Of a stretch of 64,000 nucleotides of DNA, positions 53,097 to 62,888 are shown in pieces. The notes beneath the pieces were generated by a model. That model was given only the letters and a program-made list of their open reading frames with translations, was not told where the DNA came from and ran no database searches. Source of the DNA: Cereibacter sphaeroides. Lineage in GTDB: Bacteria > Pseudomonadota > Alphaproteobacteria > Rhodobacterales > Rhodobacteraceae. Numbering within the stretch: position 1 is the stretch's first letter; every line of letters starts with the position of its first letter. Made by a program: the position numbers and the translations under genes. The DNA is taken from positions 1,612,001-1,676,000 of the forward strand of contig QFQS01000001.1 of the NCBI GenBank assembly GCA_003243455.1, read 5' to 3'.

Positions 53097-54770
53097 TCAG
53101 AACAGACCTTCGACCTGACCTGCGTCGTTCAGCCGGATAACCTCGGCCGAAGGCACCTTCGGCAGGCCCGGCATGGTCATGATCTCACCACAGATAACCA
53201 CGATAAAACCCGCGCCTGCCGACAGCCGCACTTCGCGCACCGGGACCGAATGACCCGTGGGTGCGCCACGCACATTGGGGTCGGTGGTGAAGGAATACTG
53301 CGTCTTGGCCATGCAGATCGGCAGGTGACCATATCCGGCGGCTTCCCAGGCCTTCAGCTGATCACGGATCGACTTGTCGGCCAGAACCTCATCAGCGTGG
53401 TAGATGCGCTTGGCGATGGTCTCGATCTTTTGGAACAGGTGCATGTCGTCGGGATAAATCGGGGCAAAGTTCGACGGACCCTCGGCCAGTTGCACAACCT
53501 TCTTCGCAAGATCCTCGATTCCAGCGGAACCCTGCGCCCAGTGCTTGCACAGGATGGCCTCGGCTCCCTGCTCCGCCACATAGGCTTTCACCGCCGCGAT
53601 CTCGGCATCGGTGTCGCTGTAGAAATGGTTGATGGCGACAACGACCGGCACACCGAAACTTTTCACGTTGGCGATGTGGCGGCCAAGGTTCGGGCAGCCC
53701 TTCTTCACGGCCTCGACGTTCTCGGTGCCGAGGTCGGCTTTCGCCACGCCGCCGTTCATCTTCATCGCCCGCACCGTCGCGACGATGACCGCCGCCGAGG
53801 GCTTCAGACCGGCTTTGCGGCATTTGATGTCGAAGAACTTCTCGGCACCAAGGTCGGCGCCGAAACCGGCTTCGGTCACGACATACTCGCCCAGCTTCAG
53901 TGCGGTCGTGGTGGCGATGACCGAGTTGCAGCCGTGGGCGATGTTGGCGAAGGGGCCGCCATGGACGAAGGCCGGGTTGTTTTCCAGCGTCTGCACGAGG
54001 TTCGGCTGCATCGCGTCTTTCAGCAGAACAGTCATCGCGCCGTCCGCCTTCAGGTCGCGGCAATAGACCGGCTTCTTGTCGCGGGTATAGGCAACAACGA
54101 TATCACCCAGCCGCTTCTCAAGGTCCGCCAGATCCTTGGAAAGGCACAGGATCGCCATGACTTCCGAGGCAACGGTGATGTCGAACCCGGTCTGGCGCGG
54201 GAAGCCGTTTGACACGCCGCCAAGGCTGATGACCATGTCGCGCAGCGCACGGTCGTTCATGTCCATCACGCGGCGCCATACGATGCGACGCTCGTCGATG
54301 TCGAGCGTGTTGCCCCAATAGATGTGGTTGTCGATCATAGCCGACAGCAGATTGTGCGCACTGGTGATCGCGTGGAAGTCACCTGTGAAGTGAAGGTTCA
54401 TCTCCTCCATCGGCACGACCTGAGCGTAGCCGCCGCCAGCGGCCCCGCCCTTCATCCCGAAGTTCGGGCCAAGGCTGGCCTCACGGATGCAGACCACCGC
54501 CTTTTTGCCGATGCGGTTCAGCCCGTCGCCAAGTCCCACGGTCGTCGTGGTCTTGCCCTCGCCCGCAGGCGTCGGATTGATGGCCGTAACAAGGATCAGC
54601 TTGCCTTCCGGCTTGCCCTGCAGCGATTTGATGAAGGACTGGCCGACCTTTGCCTTGTCATGGCCATAGGGCAGCAGATCCTCGGCCGGGATGCCCAGCT
54701 TTGCACCAATCTCAAGGATCGGTTTCTTTTTCGCTTCGCGTGCAATCTCGATGTCGGTCTTGACGGCCAT
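53097..54770 (-). CDS. fhs: formate--tetrahydrofolate ligase
   Basis: ATP-dependent formation of 10-formyl-THF from formate. 557 residues from ATG 54770 (GGAG upstream); the longer frame is unnecessary. P-loop NPTPAGEGKTTTT at about 65-77, GGAAGGGYAQVVPMEEMNL, and TEAGFGADLGAEKF. First gene of the fhs-chorismate mutase-folD operon. Upstream 54771-54931 carries its promoter and no recognisable riboswitch. Confidence 0.97.
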   Translation of the reverse strand: MAVKTDIEIAREAKKKPILEIGAKLGIPAEDLLPYGHDKAKVGQSFIKSLQGKPEGKLILVTAINPTPAGEGKTTTTVGLGDGLNRIGKKAVVCIREASLGPNFGMKGGAAGGGYAQVVPMEEMNLHFTGDFHAITSAHNLLSAMIDNHIYWGNTLDIDERRIVWRRVMDMNDRALRDMVISLGGVSNGFPRQTGFDITVASEVMAILCLSKDLADLEKRLGDIVVAYTRDKKPVYCRDLKADGAMTVLLKDAMQPNLVQTLENNPAFVHGGPFANIAHGCNSVIATTTALKLGEYVVTEAGFGADLGAEKFFDIKCRKAGLKPSAAVIVATVRAMKMNGGVAKADLGTENVEAVKKGCPNLGRHIANVKSFGVPVVVAINHFYSDTDAEIAAVKAYVAEQGAEAILCKHWAQGSAGIEDLAKKVVQLAEGPSNFAPIYPDDMHLFQKIETIAKRIYHADEVLADKSIRDQLKAWEAAGYGHLPICMAKTQYSFTTDPNVRGAPTGHSVPVREVRLSAGAGFIVVICGEIMTMPGLPKVPSAEVIRLNDAGQVEGLF

Positions 54771-54931
54771 GCCAGATCTCCAAAAGGGCGCCTCGCCCCG
54801 CTGGAGGTCTGTGTAGCGAGCCGAAGCCAAGCCGGAAGGCGCTTTTCCGACCCATCCCGAATGAATTTCGGCAGGCTGTGTTTCCGATCGGAAAGTCTTG
54901 GCGCAACTGACAAACGGCGTCCGATCGTAGA

Positions 54932-55702
54932 TCAGAGATGCAGCACGAAAAACACGCGGCGAAAGGTCATCAATGCAGCGCCATCCGGCAAGAGCGGATA
55001 AGCCAAGTGCAGCGCCTCATCATAGCTTCGCACAAAATCGCTGACCTGATGTGGCTCAAGCTTTTCCACGATTCGACGCATCGCGGTGCTTTCCGTAAAG
55101 CGGCGCACCGGATGACCTTCGGTCGTCGGCTCCATGCGCTGGACGTAATGCGTCTCCCAGGCGTTCACATCGCCCATACCTTGCAGAAGACGCCAGTAGG
55201 CATCCGGCGCGCTGACGGGAATCCGAAAGGCAGGCGCCGCGAAAGTGTGCGGAAACATTCCAATGGCCACTTCGCGCAGCAGACGGTGCGAAGGTGCCTC
55301 ATCCTGACCCGGCATCTGCACAGCCAGCACACCCCCCGGTGCCAGATAGCCTGCAAGACGCGGCATCAAAGTCTCATGGTCGGGAAGCCATTGCAGCGCG
55401 GCATTGGAAAAGATCAGCGCAGGGGGCTCTTGCGGCGACCAGACGGCGATGTCGGTGTGATGCAGCGCTGAATAAAGCCGAAGCTCATCGGCCTTCGCCA
55501 GCATGGCAGCGGAATTGTCCACCCCAATCAGCGGCATGTCCGGGAAGCGCCGTTTCAACTCGGGCGCAACCGCGCCATCGCCACAGCCAAGGTCGACCAC
55601 CGGCCCCGGCGGCAGGACACCCACCTGCGCCAGCAGATCCAGAGCGGGGCGCAAACGAAGACCCCGAAACCGGGAATAGGCTTCGGGGTCCCAATCTGTC
55701 AT
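54932..55702 (-). CDS. tam: trans-aconitate 2-methyltransferase-like SAM methyltransferase
   Basis: 256 residues of the class I SAM methyltransferase fold resembling Tam. Motifs: SAM-binding VVDLGCGDGAV at about 35-45, GVDNSAAML, LIFSNAALQWLPDHETLMPRL (typical of Tam), GGVLAVQMPGQ. E. coli Tam methylates trans-aconitate to prevent aconitase inhibition; substrate here is by similarity. Separate short transcript between fhs and ftsH, leftward. Confidence 0.88.
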   Translation of the reverse strand: MTDWDPEAYSRFRGLRLRPALDLLAQVGVLPPGPVVDLGCGDGAVAPELKRRFPDMPLIGVDNSAAMLAKADELRLYSALHHTDIAVWSPQEPPALIFSNAALQWLPDHETLMPRLAGYLAPGGVLAVQMPGQDEAPSHRLLREVAIGMFPHTFAAPAFRIPVSAPDAYWRLLQGMGDVNAWETHYVQRMEPTTEGHPVRRFTESTAMRRIVEKLEPHQVSDFVRSYDEALHLAYPLLPDGAALMTFRRVFFVLHL

Positions 55703-55716
55703 CCGTTTCGATCCTG

Positions 55717-57630
55717 TCAGGCCGAGGGTTCCGGCTCCAACCCACCGCCGGTACGCGATTTCGGCTTGGTCTTGGGGATCGCGGCGAGGCTTGGCGCATT
55801 GCCGCCGCTTGGCGGTGGCTCGGCGTCGTCGCCCGTGTTCAAAGCCTCACCCGCAATGACCTTTCGGATTTCGTCGCCGGTCAGGGTCTCATACTCCAGA
55901 AGCCCCTTAGCCAGCCGTTCGAAATCGTCAGCCTTCTCGGTCAGGATGCGATAGGCGGTCTCATAGCCTTCGTCGATCAGGCGCTTCACCTCGGCCTCGA
56001 TCAGCGTCTTGGTATCAGCCGACACCGAGAAGCCGCCCGTCGCGCCGTTGTAGCCCTCGTGCGCCTCGGCATAATCGATATTGCCGACCGCATCCGACAT
56101 ACCCCAGCGCATGACCATCGCGCGTGCAAGGGCGGAGGCCTGCTGAATATCGCCTGCCGGGCCGGACGAGACGCCTTCATCACCATACTTGATGATCTCG
56201 GCTGCCTTGCCCGCCATGGTCATGGCGATCTTTTGCTTGCCCTCATCCTTGTGCATGTTCAGCCGGTCCATCTCGGGCAGGCTGACGACCATGCCAAGCG
56301 CACCGCCACGCGGGATGATGGTCGCTTTGTAGACGGGGTCGCATTTCGGCATGTTCAGACCGACGATTGCGTGACCGGCCTCGTGGTAGGCGGTCTTTTC
56401 CTTCTGATCCGCCGTCAGGACCATCGACCGGCGCTCGGCGCCCATCATCACCTTGTCCTTGGCATTCTCGAAGTCGTCCATGGTCACGAACCGGCGGCCA
56501 ACGCGCGCAGCGGTCAGGGCGGCCTCATTCACCAGGTTCATCAGGTCAGCGCCCGAGAAACCCGGCGTGCCGCGCGCGATTACGCGTAGATCGACATCCG
56601 GCCCAAGCGGCACTTTGCGGGCGTGGACGTTCAGGATCTTCTCGCGGCCCTTGATATCCGGGTTCGGCACATGGATCGTGCGGTCGAAACGGCCGGGACG
56701 CAGCAGCGCCGGGTCGAGCACATCCTTGCGGTTGGTCGCCGCGACGATGATGACACCTTCGTTGGCCTCGAAACCGTCCATCTCGACCAGAAGCTGGTTC
56801 AGCGTCTGTTCACGCTCGTCATTGCCGCCGCCGATGCCAACGCCACGGGCGCGGCCAACAGCGTCGATCTCGTCGATGAATACGATGCAAGGGGCGTTCT
56901 TCTTGGCCTGCTCAAACATGTCGCGCACACGGCTGGCACCCACACCGACGAACATTTCCACGAAGTCAGAACCAGATATGGTGAAGAACGGCACGCCCGC
57001 CTCACCCGCGATGGCGCGAGCAAGCAGCGTCTTACCGGTGCCGGGCGGGCCGACCAGCAACGCCCCCTTGGGAATTTTACCACCAAGGCGGCTAAACTTC
57101 TGCGGATTGCGCAGGAACTCGACGATCTCTTCCAGCTCTTCCTTGGCCTCGTCGATGCCCGCCACATCGTCAAACGTCACGCGGCCATGTTTTTCGGTCA
57201 GCAGTTTGGCGCGCGACTTGCCAAAGCCCATCGCACCGCCACGCCCCCCACCCTGCATCCGGTTCATGAAGAATATCCAGATGCCGATCAGCACCAGGAA
57301 CGGCAGCCACAGCGAGATCAGCGAGAAGAAACCCGACTGCTCCTGCGGCTCGACCCGAACCTCGACGTTCTTAGCGATAAGCTTGTCAGTCAGTTCCTCA
57401 CCCGAAGGCTTGATCGCGACCAGTTGGTTGCCATCCTTGGTGCGGATCAGCACCCGCTCACCGTCCAGCGTCACGCTCGTCACGTCGCCAGCTTCGACGC
57501 GGCTGATGAAATCGGAATAGGAAATGGAGCGGGAAGAGGTGGTCGCCTGACCGCCGCTGAACAGGTTGAAAAGCGCAAGGATTAATAGAAAAAGAACAAC
57601 CCAGAATGCGATGTTTCGTGCGTTACCCAC
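55717..57630 (-). CDS. ftsH: ATP-dependent zinc metalloprotease FtsH
   Basis: Membrane-bound AAA protease degrading misfolded membrane proteins and regulators. 637 residues from GTG 57630, chosen because AGGAGG lies six bases upstream. An N-terminal helix (NIAFWVVLFLLILALFNLF) and a second near 100-120 frame a periplasmic domain. AAA Walker A GPPGTGKTLLARA, Walker B VFIDEIDAV, second region RPGRFD and zinc site HEAGH at about 415. C-terminal tail rich in Pro and Gly. Last gene of the leftward tol-pal-tilS-ftsH series. Confidence 0.97.
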   Translation of the reverse strand: MGNARNIAFWVVLFLLILALFNLFSGGQATTSSRSISYSDFISRVEAGDVTSVTLDGERVLIRTKDGNQLVAIKPSGEELTDKLIAKNVEVRVEPQEQSGFFSLISLWLPFLVLIGIWIFFMNRMQGGGRGGAMGFGKSRAKLLTEKHGRVTFDDVAGIDEAKEELEEIVEFLRNPQKFSRLGGKIPKGALLVGPPGTGKTLLARAIAGEAGVPFFTISGSDFVEMFVGVGASRVRDMFEQAKKNAPCIVFIDEIDAVGRARGVGIGGGNDEREQTLNQLLVEMDGFEANEGVIIVAATNRKDVLDPALLRPGRFDRTIHVPNPDIKGREKILNVHARKVPLGPDVDLRVIARGTPGFSGADLMNLVNEAALTAARVGRRFVTMDDFENAKDKVMMGAERRSMVLTADQKEKTAYHEAGHAIVGLNMPKCDPVYKATIIPRGGALGMVVSLPEMDRLNMHKDEGKQKIAMTMAGKAAEIIKYGDEGVSSGPAGDIQQASALARAMVMRWGMSDAVGNIDYAEAHEGYNGATGGFSVSADTKTLIEAEVKRLIDEGYETAYRILTEKADDFERLAKGLLEYETLTGDEIRKVIAGEALNTGDDAEPPPSGGNAPSLAAIPKTKPKSRTGGGLEPEPSA

Positions 57631-57705
57631 GAAATGCCTCCTACTGCGCCGCAAGGGCCATATGCCCGCAGCCTTTTCGCTAAGATAGCCATTAAACCGG
57701 GGGGT

Positions 57706-58941
57706 TCAATGCGATAAAGCGGAAAGAAATGGCGCGGGCAGGTCAATGGCGAGCTTCGCTTGCCAGACCCCATCCGGTCTTGCGAGCGGAGCAGCCACCA
57801 GTTCCTTTCCCCGCCAGACCGCAGGAGAAGCCAAAAGCGATGCGCGGGGAAAACCGGTTTCGCGCCAATCGGGGCAATCACGAAGCCCTGCCTCACCCAG
57901 CGCGCGCACCTGCAAGCCGTTGATTTCGGCGCCTGTCACGATCCAGCGGTGATCCCATAATACGCCCGGCGCGGCCACCGCGTCGATAACCGCCTGCGCC
58001 TCTCGGGTGACACGCACCGACGCCTTGCGGCACAGCACGCGGCATCCGGCAAGCGGTCCGCCTTTTCCGCGGCCGACGGCGGCGATCAGTTCACGCACCG
58101 GCTCGGCACGCGGGCCGTATTCCGCCGATCCGACCCAGGCAAGTGCGGCGACCAGCAAACGCCGCTGGATTTCGGGCGGCATACCAAGGAACCCCGCCCG
58201 ATCAAGAACCACATCCCCCGCCTCGATTAGGGCGATCTCCCGCGCGGCCTGAGTGGTCTGCACTTCCAGCGCGGTCCGCGCCTCGGCCATCTGTCTCGCC
58301 ACGCCGGCCAGCACAGCGTTGTCGATCCCAAGGGAAGCCAGCGCGCCCAGAGCAACGCGCGCCTTCACGCGGTCGAAGCGCATGGATTGGTTCGAGGGAT
58401 CCTCGATCCAGTCCTGGTCTCGACTGTGCAGATAGTCGCGAAGCTCTTCTCGGCTGATAGCCAGTAGTGGCCGCAGCCATTGCACACCCAAATGCCGTCG
58501 GGTCGGCGCCATGGCGGCAAGACCATCAACCCCCGCCCGCCGCGCCAATCGCAGAAGCACTGTCTCAGCCTGATCGTCCTGCGTATGGCCCAGAGCCACC
58601 GCTTCGATGCCCGCTGACTTTGCCCAGTCCGAGATCAGCCGCAACCGAGCACGACGCGCCTGATCCTGCAGGTTGCCCGAGCCATCCCATTCCCGCCAGC
58701 GCAGAACCTTATGCGGCACGCCAAACCGCGCGCAAAGCCGCCCAACCCATTCGGCCTCTGCGGCCGCCTCTGCGCGCAGGCCATGGTCTACCGTCACCAC
58801 CGACACCGGAAACCTGGCATCCATAGCAAGGCACAGCATTGCCACGGAATCACCCCCGCCTGACACGGCAAGGCCCAGTGGAACATCCACCGGGCCCAAT
58901 GCCGTGCGAAAGCGGTCCGGCAAACTTGCGGTCAGCTGCAC
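57706..58941 (-). CDS. tilS: tRNA(Ile)-lysidine synthase TilS
   Basis: Modifies C34 of the CAU-anticodon tRNA-Ile to lysidine, changing it from Met to Ile recognition. 411 residues from GTG 58941, overlapping the cpoB stop by ten bases with an AGGGG ribosome site. The PP-loop SGGGDS is at residues 27-32. Then VTVDHGLRAEAA, ALGHTQDDQAETVLLRLARRAG, and a variable C-terminal substrate domain. Normal length for alphaproteobacteria. Confidence 0.93.
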   Translation of the reverse strand: MQLTASLPDRFRTALGPVDVPLGLAVSGGGDSVAMLCLAMDARFPVSVVTVDHGLRAEAAAEAEWVGRLCARFGVPHKVLRWREWDGSGNLQDQARRARLRLISDWAKSAGIEAVALGHTQDDQAETVLLRLARRAGVDGLAAMAPTRRHLGVQWLRPLLAISREELRDYLHSRDQDWIEDPSNQSMRFDRVKARVALGALASLGIDNAVLAGVARQMAEARTALEVQTTQAAREIALIEAGDVVLDRAGFLGMPPEIQRRLLVAALAWVGSAEYGPRAEPVRELIAAVGRGKGGPLAGCRVLCRKASVRVTREAQAVIDAVAAPGVLWDHRWIVTGAEINGLQVRALGEAGLRDCPDWRETGFPRASLLASPAVWRGKELVAAPLARPDGVWQAKLAIDLPAPFLSALSH

Positions 58942-59759
58942 CCCAGCCCCTGCATAGCGGTCAGAGCCTCGCCCGCCGATGGCGCGGTCGGGAAACGTAC
59001 CCCCACCTCTTTCAGCGTGACACAAGCCTCGGGAACCTGGCCAAGCGTTCCAAGGCTACGGCCCAGCTTGAAAAGCGCCTCAGGCGCGCGAGGGCCGTTC
59101 GGCGTGCCTGAAAAGCTTTCCAGATAGGCGCGTGCAGCGTTCGCGGTATCGCCAAGCTGGCTGAGCGCCTCGCCACGCAGATACTGCGCCTCGCCGCTCA
59201 GGGGCCCACCCGAATAGGTCTCGGTAAAGGTCGCAAAGAGGTCAGCGGCGGTGCGAAAGTCACCTTTGCCGAGCACCTCCTTGGCCCGGTCAAAGTCGGC
59301 TTGCTCGCTTACGGCTAGCTCGGGCGCATCGGTGCCGCCCTGCGCAACGGGCGCGGCAACGGCAGGCACTTGCGCTTCACCACCCAGTGCGGGCGTCGAC
59401 GGCAGCTTGGACACGTCACCACCTTCAAGCTCGGTCAGGCGAAACTCGATATCGCCGATGCGGTTCGTACCGTCCATGACGACCTTGTTGATGCGGTTCT
59501 GCAGTTCTTCCGTCTTTGAGGTCAGCTGCGACAGCGCCGCCTCGATTGCATCCATCCGCTGCAAGGCCGAACCGCCTGCAATGCCGCTTGTCGCGCCGCC
59601 TGTGGTGACCAGTTCCTGACGCAGGTTGGTGATGTCCCGCGTCAGAATCTGCACCTCGGCCCGCAAATCCGCCAGCGTCTGCGCGCGGTCATCCTGCGCT
59701 GCGGCCAATCCGGGCAGCAGCGCAAGGCAGATGGCAAGCACAAGCCGCAAGGGCGTCAT
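58932..59759 (-). CDS. cpoB: cell division coordinator CpoB (YbgF)
   Basis: Periplasmic Tol-Pal partner that links outer-membrane constriction with cell-wall synthesis. 275 residues. Signal peptide ending near residue 21 (PGLAAAQ), a coiled coil (about 25-105), then TPR repeats (FDRAKEVLGKGDFRTAADLFATF, GEALSQLGDTANAARAYLESF, PEALFKLGRSLGTLGQ). Starts one base after pal. Confidence 0.95.
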   Translation of the reverse strand: MTPLRLVLAICLALLPGLAAAQDDRAQTLADLRAEVQILTRDITNLRQELVTTGGATSGIAGGSALQRMDAIEAALSQLTSKTEELQNRINKVVMDGTNRIGDIEFRLTELEGGDVSKLPSTPALGGEAQVPAVAAPVAQGGTDAPELAVSEQADFDRAKEVLGKGDFRTAADLFATFTETYSGGPLSGEAQYLRGEALSQLGDTANAARAYLESFSGTPNGPRAPEALFKLGRSLGTLGQVPEACVTLKEVGVRFPTAPSAGEALTAMQGLGCS

Positions 59760-59760
59760 G

Positions 59761-60288
59761 TCAGGCGCCCGAGCCAGCCGACAGCACCGTCACGGCGCGG
59801 CGGTTCTTGGCAAAACAGCTTTCCTCGGAGCAAACCTCGACAGGACGCTCCTTACCGTAGCTGACCGTTCGCATCCGGCTGGGCGCAACTCCTTGCGAGA
59901 TCAGGAAATCCTGCACACCACTTGCCCGGCGGGCACCAAGGGCAAGGTTGTATTCCCGCGTCCCCTGCTCGTCGGCATGGCCTTCGATGATGACAGCATA
60001 TTCGGGGTTTGCATTCAGCCACTGCGCTTGCGAGGTGAGCGTCTGCCGCGCGGTATCGGACAGGGTGCTCTGGTCAACCAGGAAGAACACGCGGTCGCCC
60101 ACGGTCTGCTGGAAATAGGCGGGCGACTTCGGGTTCGACGGATCGCCAAGGTTCCCGGAAGAAATACCGCCCGCGCCTCCGGTGCCACCTGCACCACCGG
60201 CTCCTCCCGCCCCATAGCGGTTGGGGTTGTTACAGGCGGCAAGCGCCAATACGGCCACTAGCAGCAGGGCCTTGGGGAAGATCGACAT
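59761..60288 (-). CDS. pal: peptidoglycan-associated lipoprotein Pal
   Basis: Outer-membrane lipoprotein binding peptidoglycan and TolB. 175 residues from ATG 60288. Lipobox LALAAC (Cys19), a glycine-rich linker (AGGAGGAGGTGGAGG) and a C-terminal OmpA domain (VFFLVDQSTLSDTARQTL, IIEGHADEQGTREYNLALGA). Second-last of the tol-pal core. The glycine linker is unusually regular. Confidence 0.96.
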   Translation of the reverse strand: MSIFPKALLLVAVLALAACNNPNRYGAGGAGGAGGTGGAGGISSGNLGDPSNPKSPAYFQQTVGDRVFFLVDQSTLSDTARQTLTSQAQWLNANPEYAVIIEGHADEQGTREYNLALGARRASGVQDFLISQGVAPSRMRTVSYGKERPVEVCSEESCFAKNRRAVTVLSAGSGA

Positions 60289-60382
60289 GAGGCGCGTTCC
60301 TTCTTGATGCGGGGACATTGCTCGACGCAGGCACGATAGCAAGGTTCGCGCCGCCCTGCAAACGAGGTCGGCGCGGGAGTTG

Positions 60383-61717
60383 TCAGGGCAGAAGCGGCGA
60401 CCACGCCGGGTCAGACGCTGGGCCGCCGCTGGTCAGCTTGCGCAGGTTGCGGCCCGAAATATCGACGGAATAAAGCGCAGGCTCGCCGCTCGTCCCGGCG
60501 CTTTGCCGGGTGAACATGATGACACGGCCGTTCGGCGCCCAGGTCGGGCCTTCGTCCAGGAAGCTGGCGGTCAGCAGACGCTCTTCGGAACCGTCGGTGC
60601 GCATGACACCGATATGGAACCGACCCTGGAACTGCTTGGTGAAGGCGATCATGTCGCCTCGCGGCGACCAGACCGGCGTGCCATAGCGACCGGGGCCAAA
60701 GCTGATCCGGGTCGGCTCGCCGCCACCCGCTGACATGATGTAGAGTTGCTGTGTGCCCGAGCGGTCGCTTTCGAACACGATCTGGCTGCCATCGGGGGAA
60801 TAGCTGGGCGCGGTCTCGATTGCCGGAGAGGTAGTAAGCCGTGTAGCCGATCCTCCCTGGCTATTCATCGCGTAGATGTCGGTATTCCCGCCCTGCTCCA
60901 GCGAAAAGACCACTGTCTGGCCATCGGGCGCGTAACGAGGGGCAAAGGTCATGGTGCCCGGCTGTTCTTCAAGCGCGCGTGAACGGACCGCATTCATGTC
61001 CATCTCATAGATGCGCGGAAAGCCGCTTTGGAACGAGGTGAAAAGGATGCGCCCACCATCGGGTGAGAAGCGCGGAGCGATGACGATTGTGGAACTGTCG
61101 GTCAGATACTGGACGTTAGCACCGTCGTAATCCATGACCGCCAGCCGTTTGGCACGGTCGTTCTTGGGGCCGGACTCCGATACGAAAACGACGCGGGTGT
61201 CGAAGTATCCGCCTTCGCCCGTAATCCGGGTATAGACCTGATCCGCAACCTTGTGCGCCATGCGACGCCAGCCCTGGGCGCTGCCCGCGAACTGCATCCC
61301 CTCGCCCATCTGCTGGCCCGAGAACACGTCGAACAGACGGAACTTGACCGAAACCCGGTCTCCGCTGGCCTGCACCGCACCGGTGATCAGCACCTGGGCA
61401 TTGATCGCCTTCCAGTCGGGGTAGGCAACCGGAGCGTCAAAGCTTGTGACACGGCTGATATGGGCGTTTGCCGGGATTTCGCGGAACAGCCCAGTCCCTT
61501 CAAGGTCAGCGGCAACCACCCGGCTGATGTCCGAGGCAAGCTGACCCGCGCCGCCTTCGTCCACGAAGTCAGGCAGCGCGAAGGGCATCGGTTCGATCAC
61601 ACCGTCAGTTATGACAATGCGTGGCGGTCCGTTTTGCGCCAGCGCGGGCGCAATCAGCCCCGGAAACAGGGCCAGAACCGCCACCATCGCGATTGCGAGA
61701 AGTCTGGGCATAATCAT
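60383..61717 (-). CDS. tolB: Tol-Pal system protein TolB
   Basis: Periplasmic protein bridging TolA and Pal. 444 residues from ATG 61717 (GAGG upstream). Signal peptide to about residue 27 (APALAQ), an N-terminal alpha/beta domain (LASDISRVVAADLEGTGLF, DWKAINAQVLITG), and a six-blade beta propeller with repeats such as APRFSPDGGRILFTS, APRYAPDGQTVVFS and APSYSPDGSQIVFES. Start overlaps the tolA stop. Confidence 0.97.
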   Translation of the reverse strand: MIMPRLLAIAMVAVLALFPGLIAPALAQNGPPRIVITDGVIEPMPFALPDFVDEGGAGQLASDISRVVAADLEGTGLFREIPANAHISRVTSFDAPVAYPDWKAINAQVLITGAVQASGDRVSVKFRLFDVFSGQQMGEGMQFAGSAQGWRRMAHKVADQVYTRITGEGGYFDTRVVFVSESGPKNDRAKRLAVMDYDGANVQYLTDSSTIVIAPRFSPDGGRILFTSFQSGFPRIYEMDMNAVRSRALEEQPGTMTFAPRYAPDGQTVVFSLEQGGNTDIYAMNSQGGSATRLTTSPAIETAPSYSPDGSQIVFESDRSGTQQLYIMSAGGGEPTRISFGPGRYGTPVWSPRGDMIAFTKQFQGRFHIGVMRTDGSEERLLTASFLDEGPTWAPNGRVIMFTRQSAGTSGEPALYSVDISGRNLRKLTSGGPASDPAWSPLLP

Positions 61718-62874
61718 CTTTGCCTCATCTTTTCCGGGTTGAATTCAAGTTCGACCACTTTCCACTGATCATACTTTTCCGGTGGAAGTTTAAAGCCCGT
61801 AGCGCCACAGCGGATCACTGCGCGACGCGCAGCCTCGTAGGCCTGCCGGGCGGCTGTGTCGGAACCGCCCCGGAACTCGATCATCGAGATAGCTGCCGCG
61901 TCAGGAACACCCGACTGCGACAGCGCAACGCTGATTACCACGGTCGTGTTAAGCGCCTCGGACGACATCGAACCGACGTTCCAGCATTTCTGCACCGCGA
62001 CGCGCAGCGCATCCTCCTCGCCCGCTGTCAGCGGCGGACCTGCGTTCGCCTGGGTGCCGCCGGTGCCGGTCGGGCCTTCTTCGGTCGCCACATCGGCGAC
62101 GGCGGCGGCCACTGCATCGGCGATGCTGTCTTGCGCCGGCTGTGCTTCGGCGTCGGGCTCTGCAGTCTCTACGGGAGCCTCTGCCGTGCGGGCAGGGGCC
62201 TGAGGCTTGCTGCGGGGCCGCAGGCTGGCGGTCGGCGCCAACTCCGGCTTGGCGTCCGTTTCCACGGCCTCGGTGATAATCTGCGTCGTCGCCGCTTCAG
62301 GAGCGGCGGCAGGTTGTTCCTCTTCCACCACGGGCGCATCGGGCGCCGCGTCGGGGCTGACCGAGGGCGTAGCGATGTCGGCAACTTCTGCGTCCGGGGG
62401 CGGCGCCTCGGCGGGAACGGGGGCCACGCGTGGGGCGTCCTGCGGTTTTGCCTCTTCGGTATTCGGCACTTCCAGCGGCTGCTCGACTTCGGCGACCGGT
62501 GCAAGAGGCTCGGGTGCTTCGATTTGTTCCGGCACCGGCAGGGGCGCGATCTCACTGACATCCGGGTTGTTTTCGGCCACAGGTTGCGGCTTGGGGTCAG
62601 GCGGGGTCGCCGGTTGGGGTTTCGCCTCGGGGCGCGGCGATTTCGCAGGATCCAGTTCGGGCTGCGGCGGGGTCGGCTCGACCATTTCGGGAGCCGCTTC
62701 TGGCTTGCCCACGGCTGCGGCGGCAAGCTGCTCATATTCCTGCGTGGACATCAGGGACACCGATGTCACCGCGACCGGCGGGGCATCGTCAGGGGTCGAG
62801 AAAAACCCGCCGACCAGCACCCACAGGATCAGGATCCCATGCCCTGCCGCCGAGATGATCTGCCCCGTGTTCAT
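61714..62874 (-). CDS. tolA: TolA, energy-transducing envelope protein
   Basis: 386 residues. One N-terminal helix (ISAAGHGILILWVLVGGFF, about 7-25), a long Pro/Ala/Glu-rich periplasmic region (about 60-285) instead of the Lys/Ala helical domain of E. coli, and a C-terminal TonB/TolA domain (ALRVAVQKCWNVGSMSSEALNTTVV, AYEAARRAVIRCG). Links the TolQR motor to TolB-Pal. Four-base overlap with tolB. Confidence 0.93.
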   Translation of the reverse strand: MNTGQIISAAGHGILILWVLVGGFFSTPDDAPPVAVTSVSLMSTQEYEQLAAAAVGKPEAAPEMVEPTPPQPELDPAKSPRPEAKPQPATPPDPKPQPVAENNPDVSEIAPLPVPEQIEAPEPLAPVAEVEQPLEVPNTEEAKPQDAPRVAPVPAEAPPPDAEVADIATPSVSPDAAPDAPVVEEEQPAAAPEAATTQIITEAVETDAKPELAPTASLRPRSKPQAPARTAEAPVETAEPDAEAQPAQDSIADAVAAAVADVATEEGPTGTGGTQANAGPPLTAGEEDALRVAVQKCWNVGSMSSEALNTTVVISVALSQSGVPDAAAISMIEFRGGSDTAARQAYEAARRAVIRCGATGFKLPPEKYDQWKVVELEFNPEKMRQR

Positions 62875-62888
62875 ACCCGCGCCGGCCC

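Noticed and set aside
54771..54931. A THF or ZTP riboswitch before fhs
   Set aside because: No paired-stem core or conserved motif of either class could be recognised by eye.
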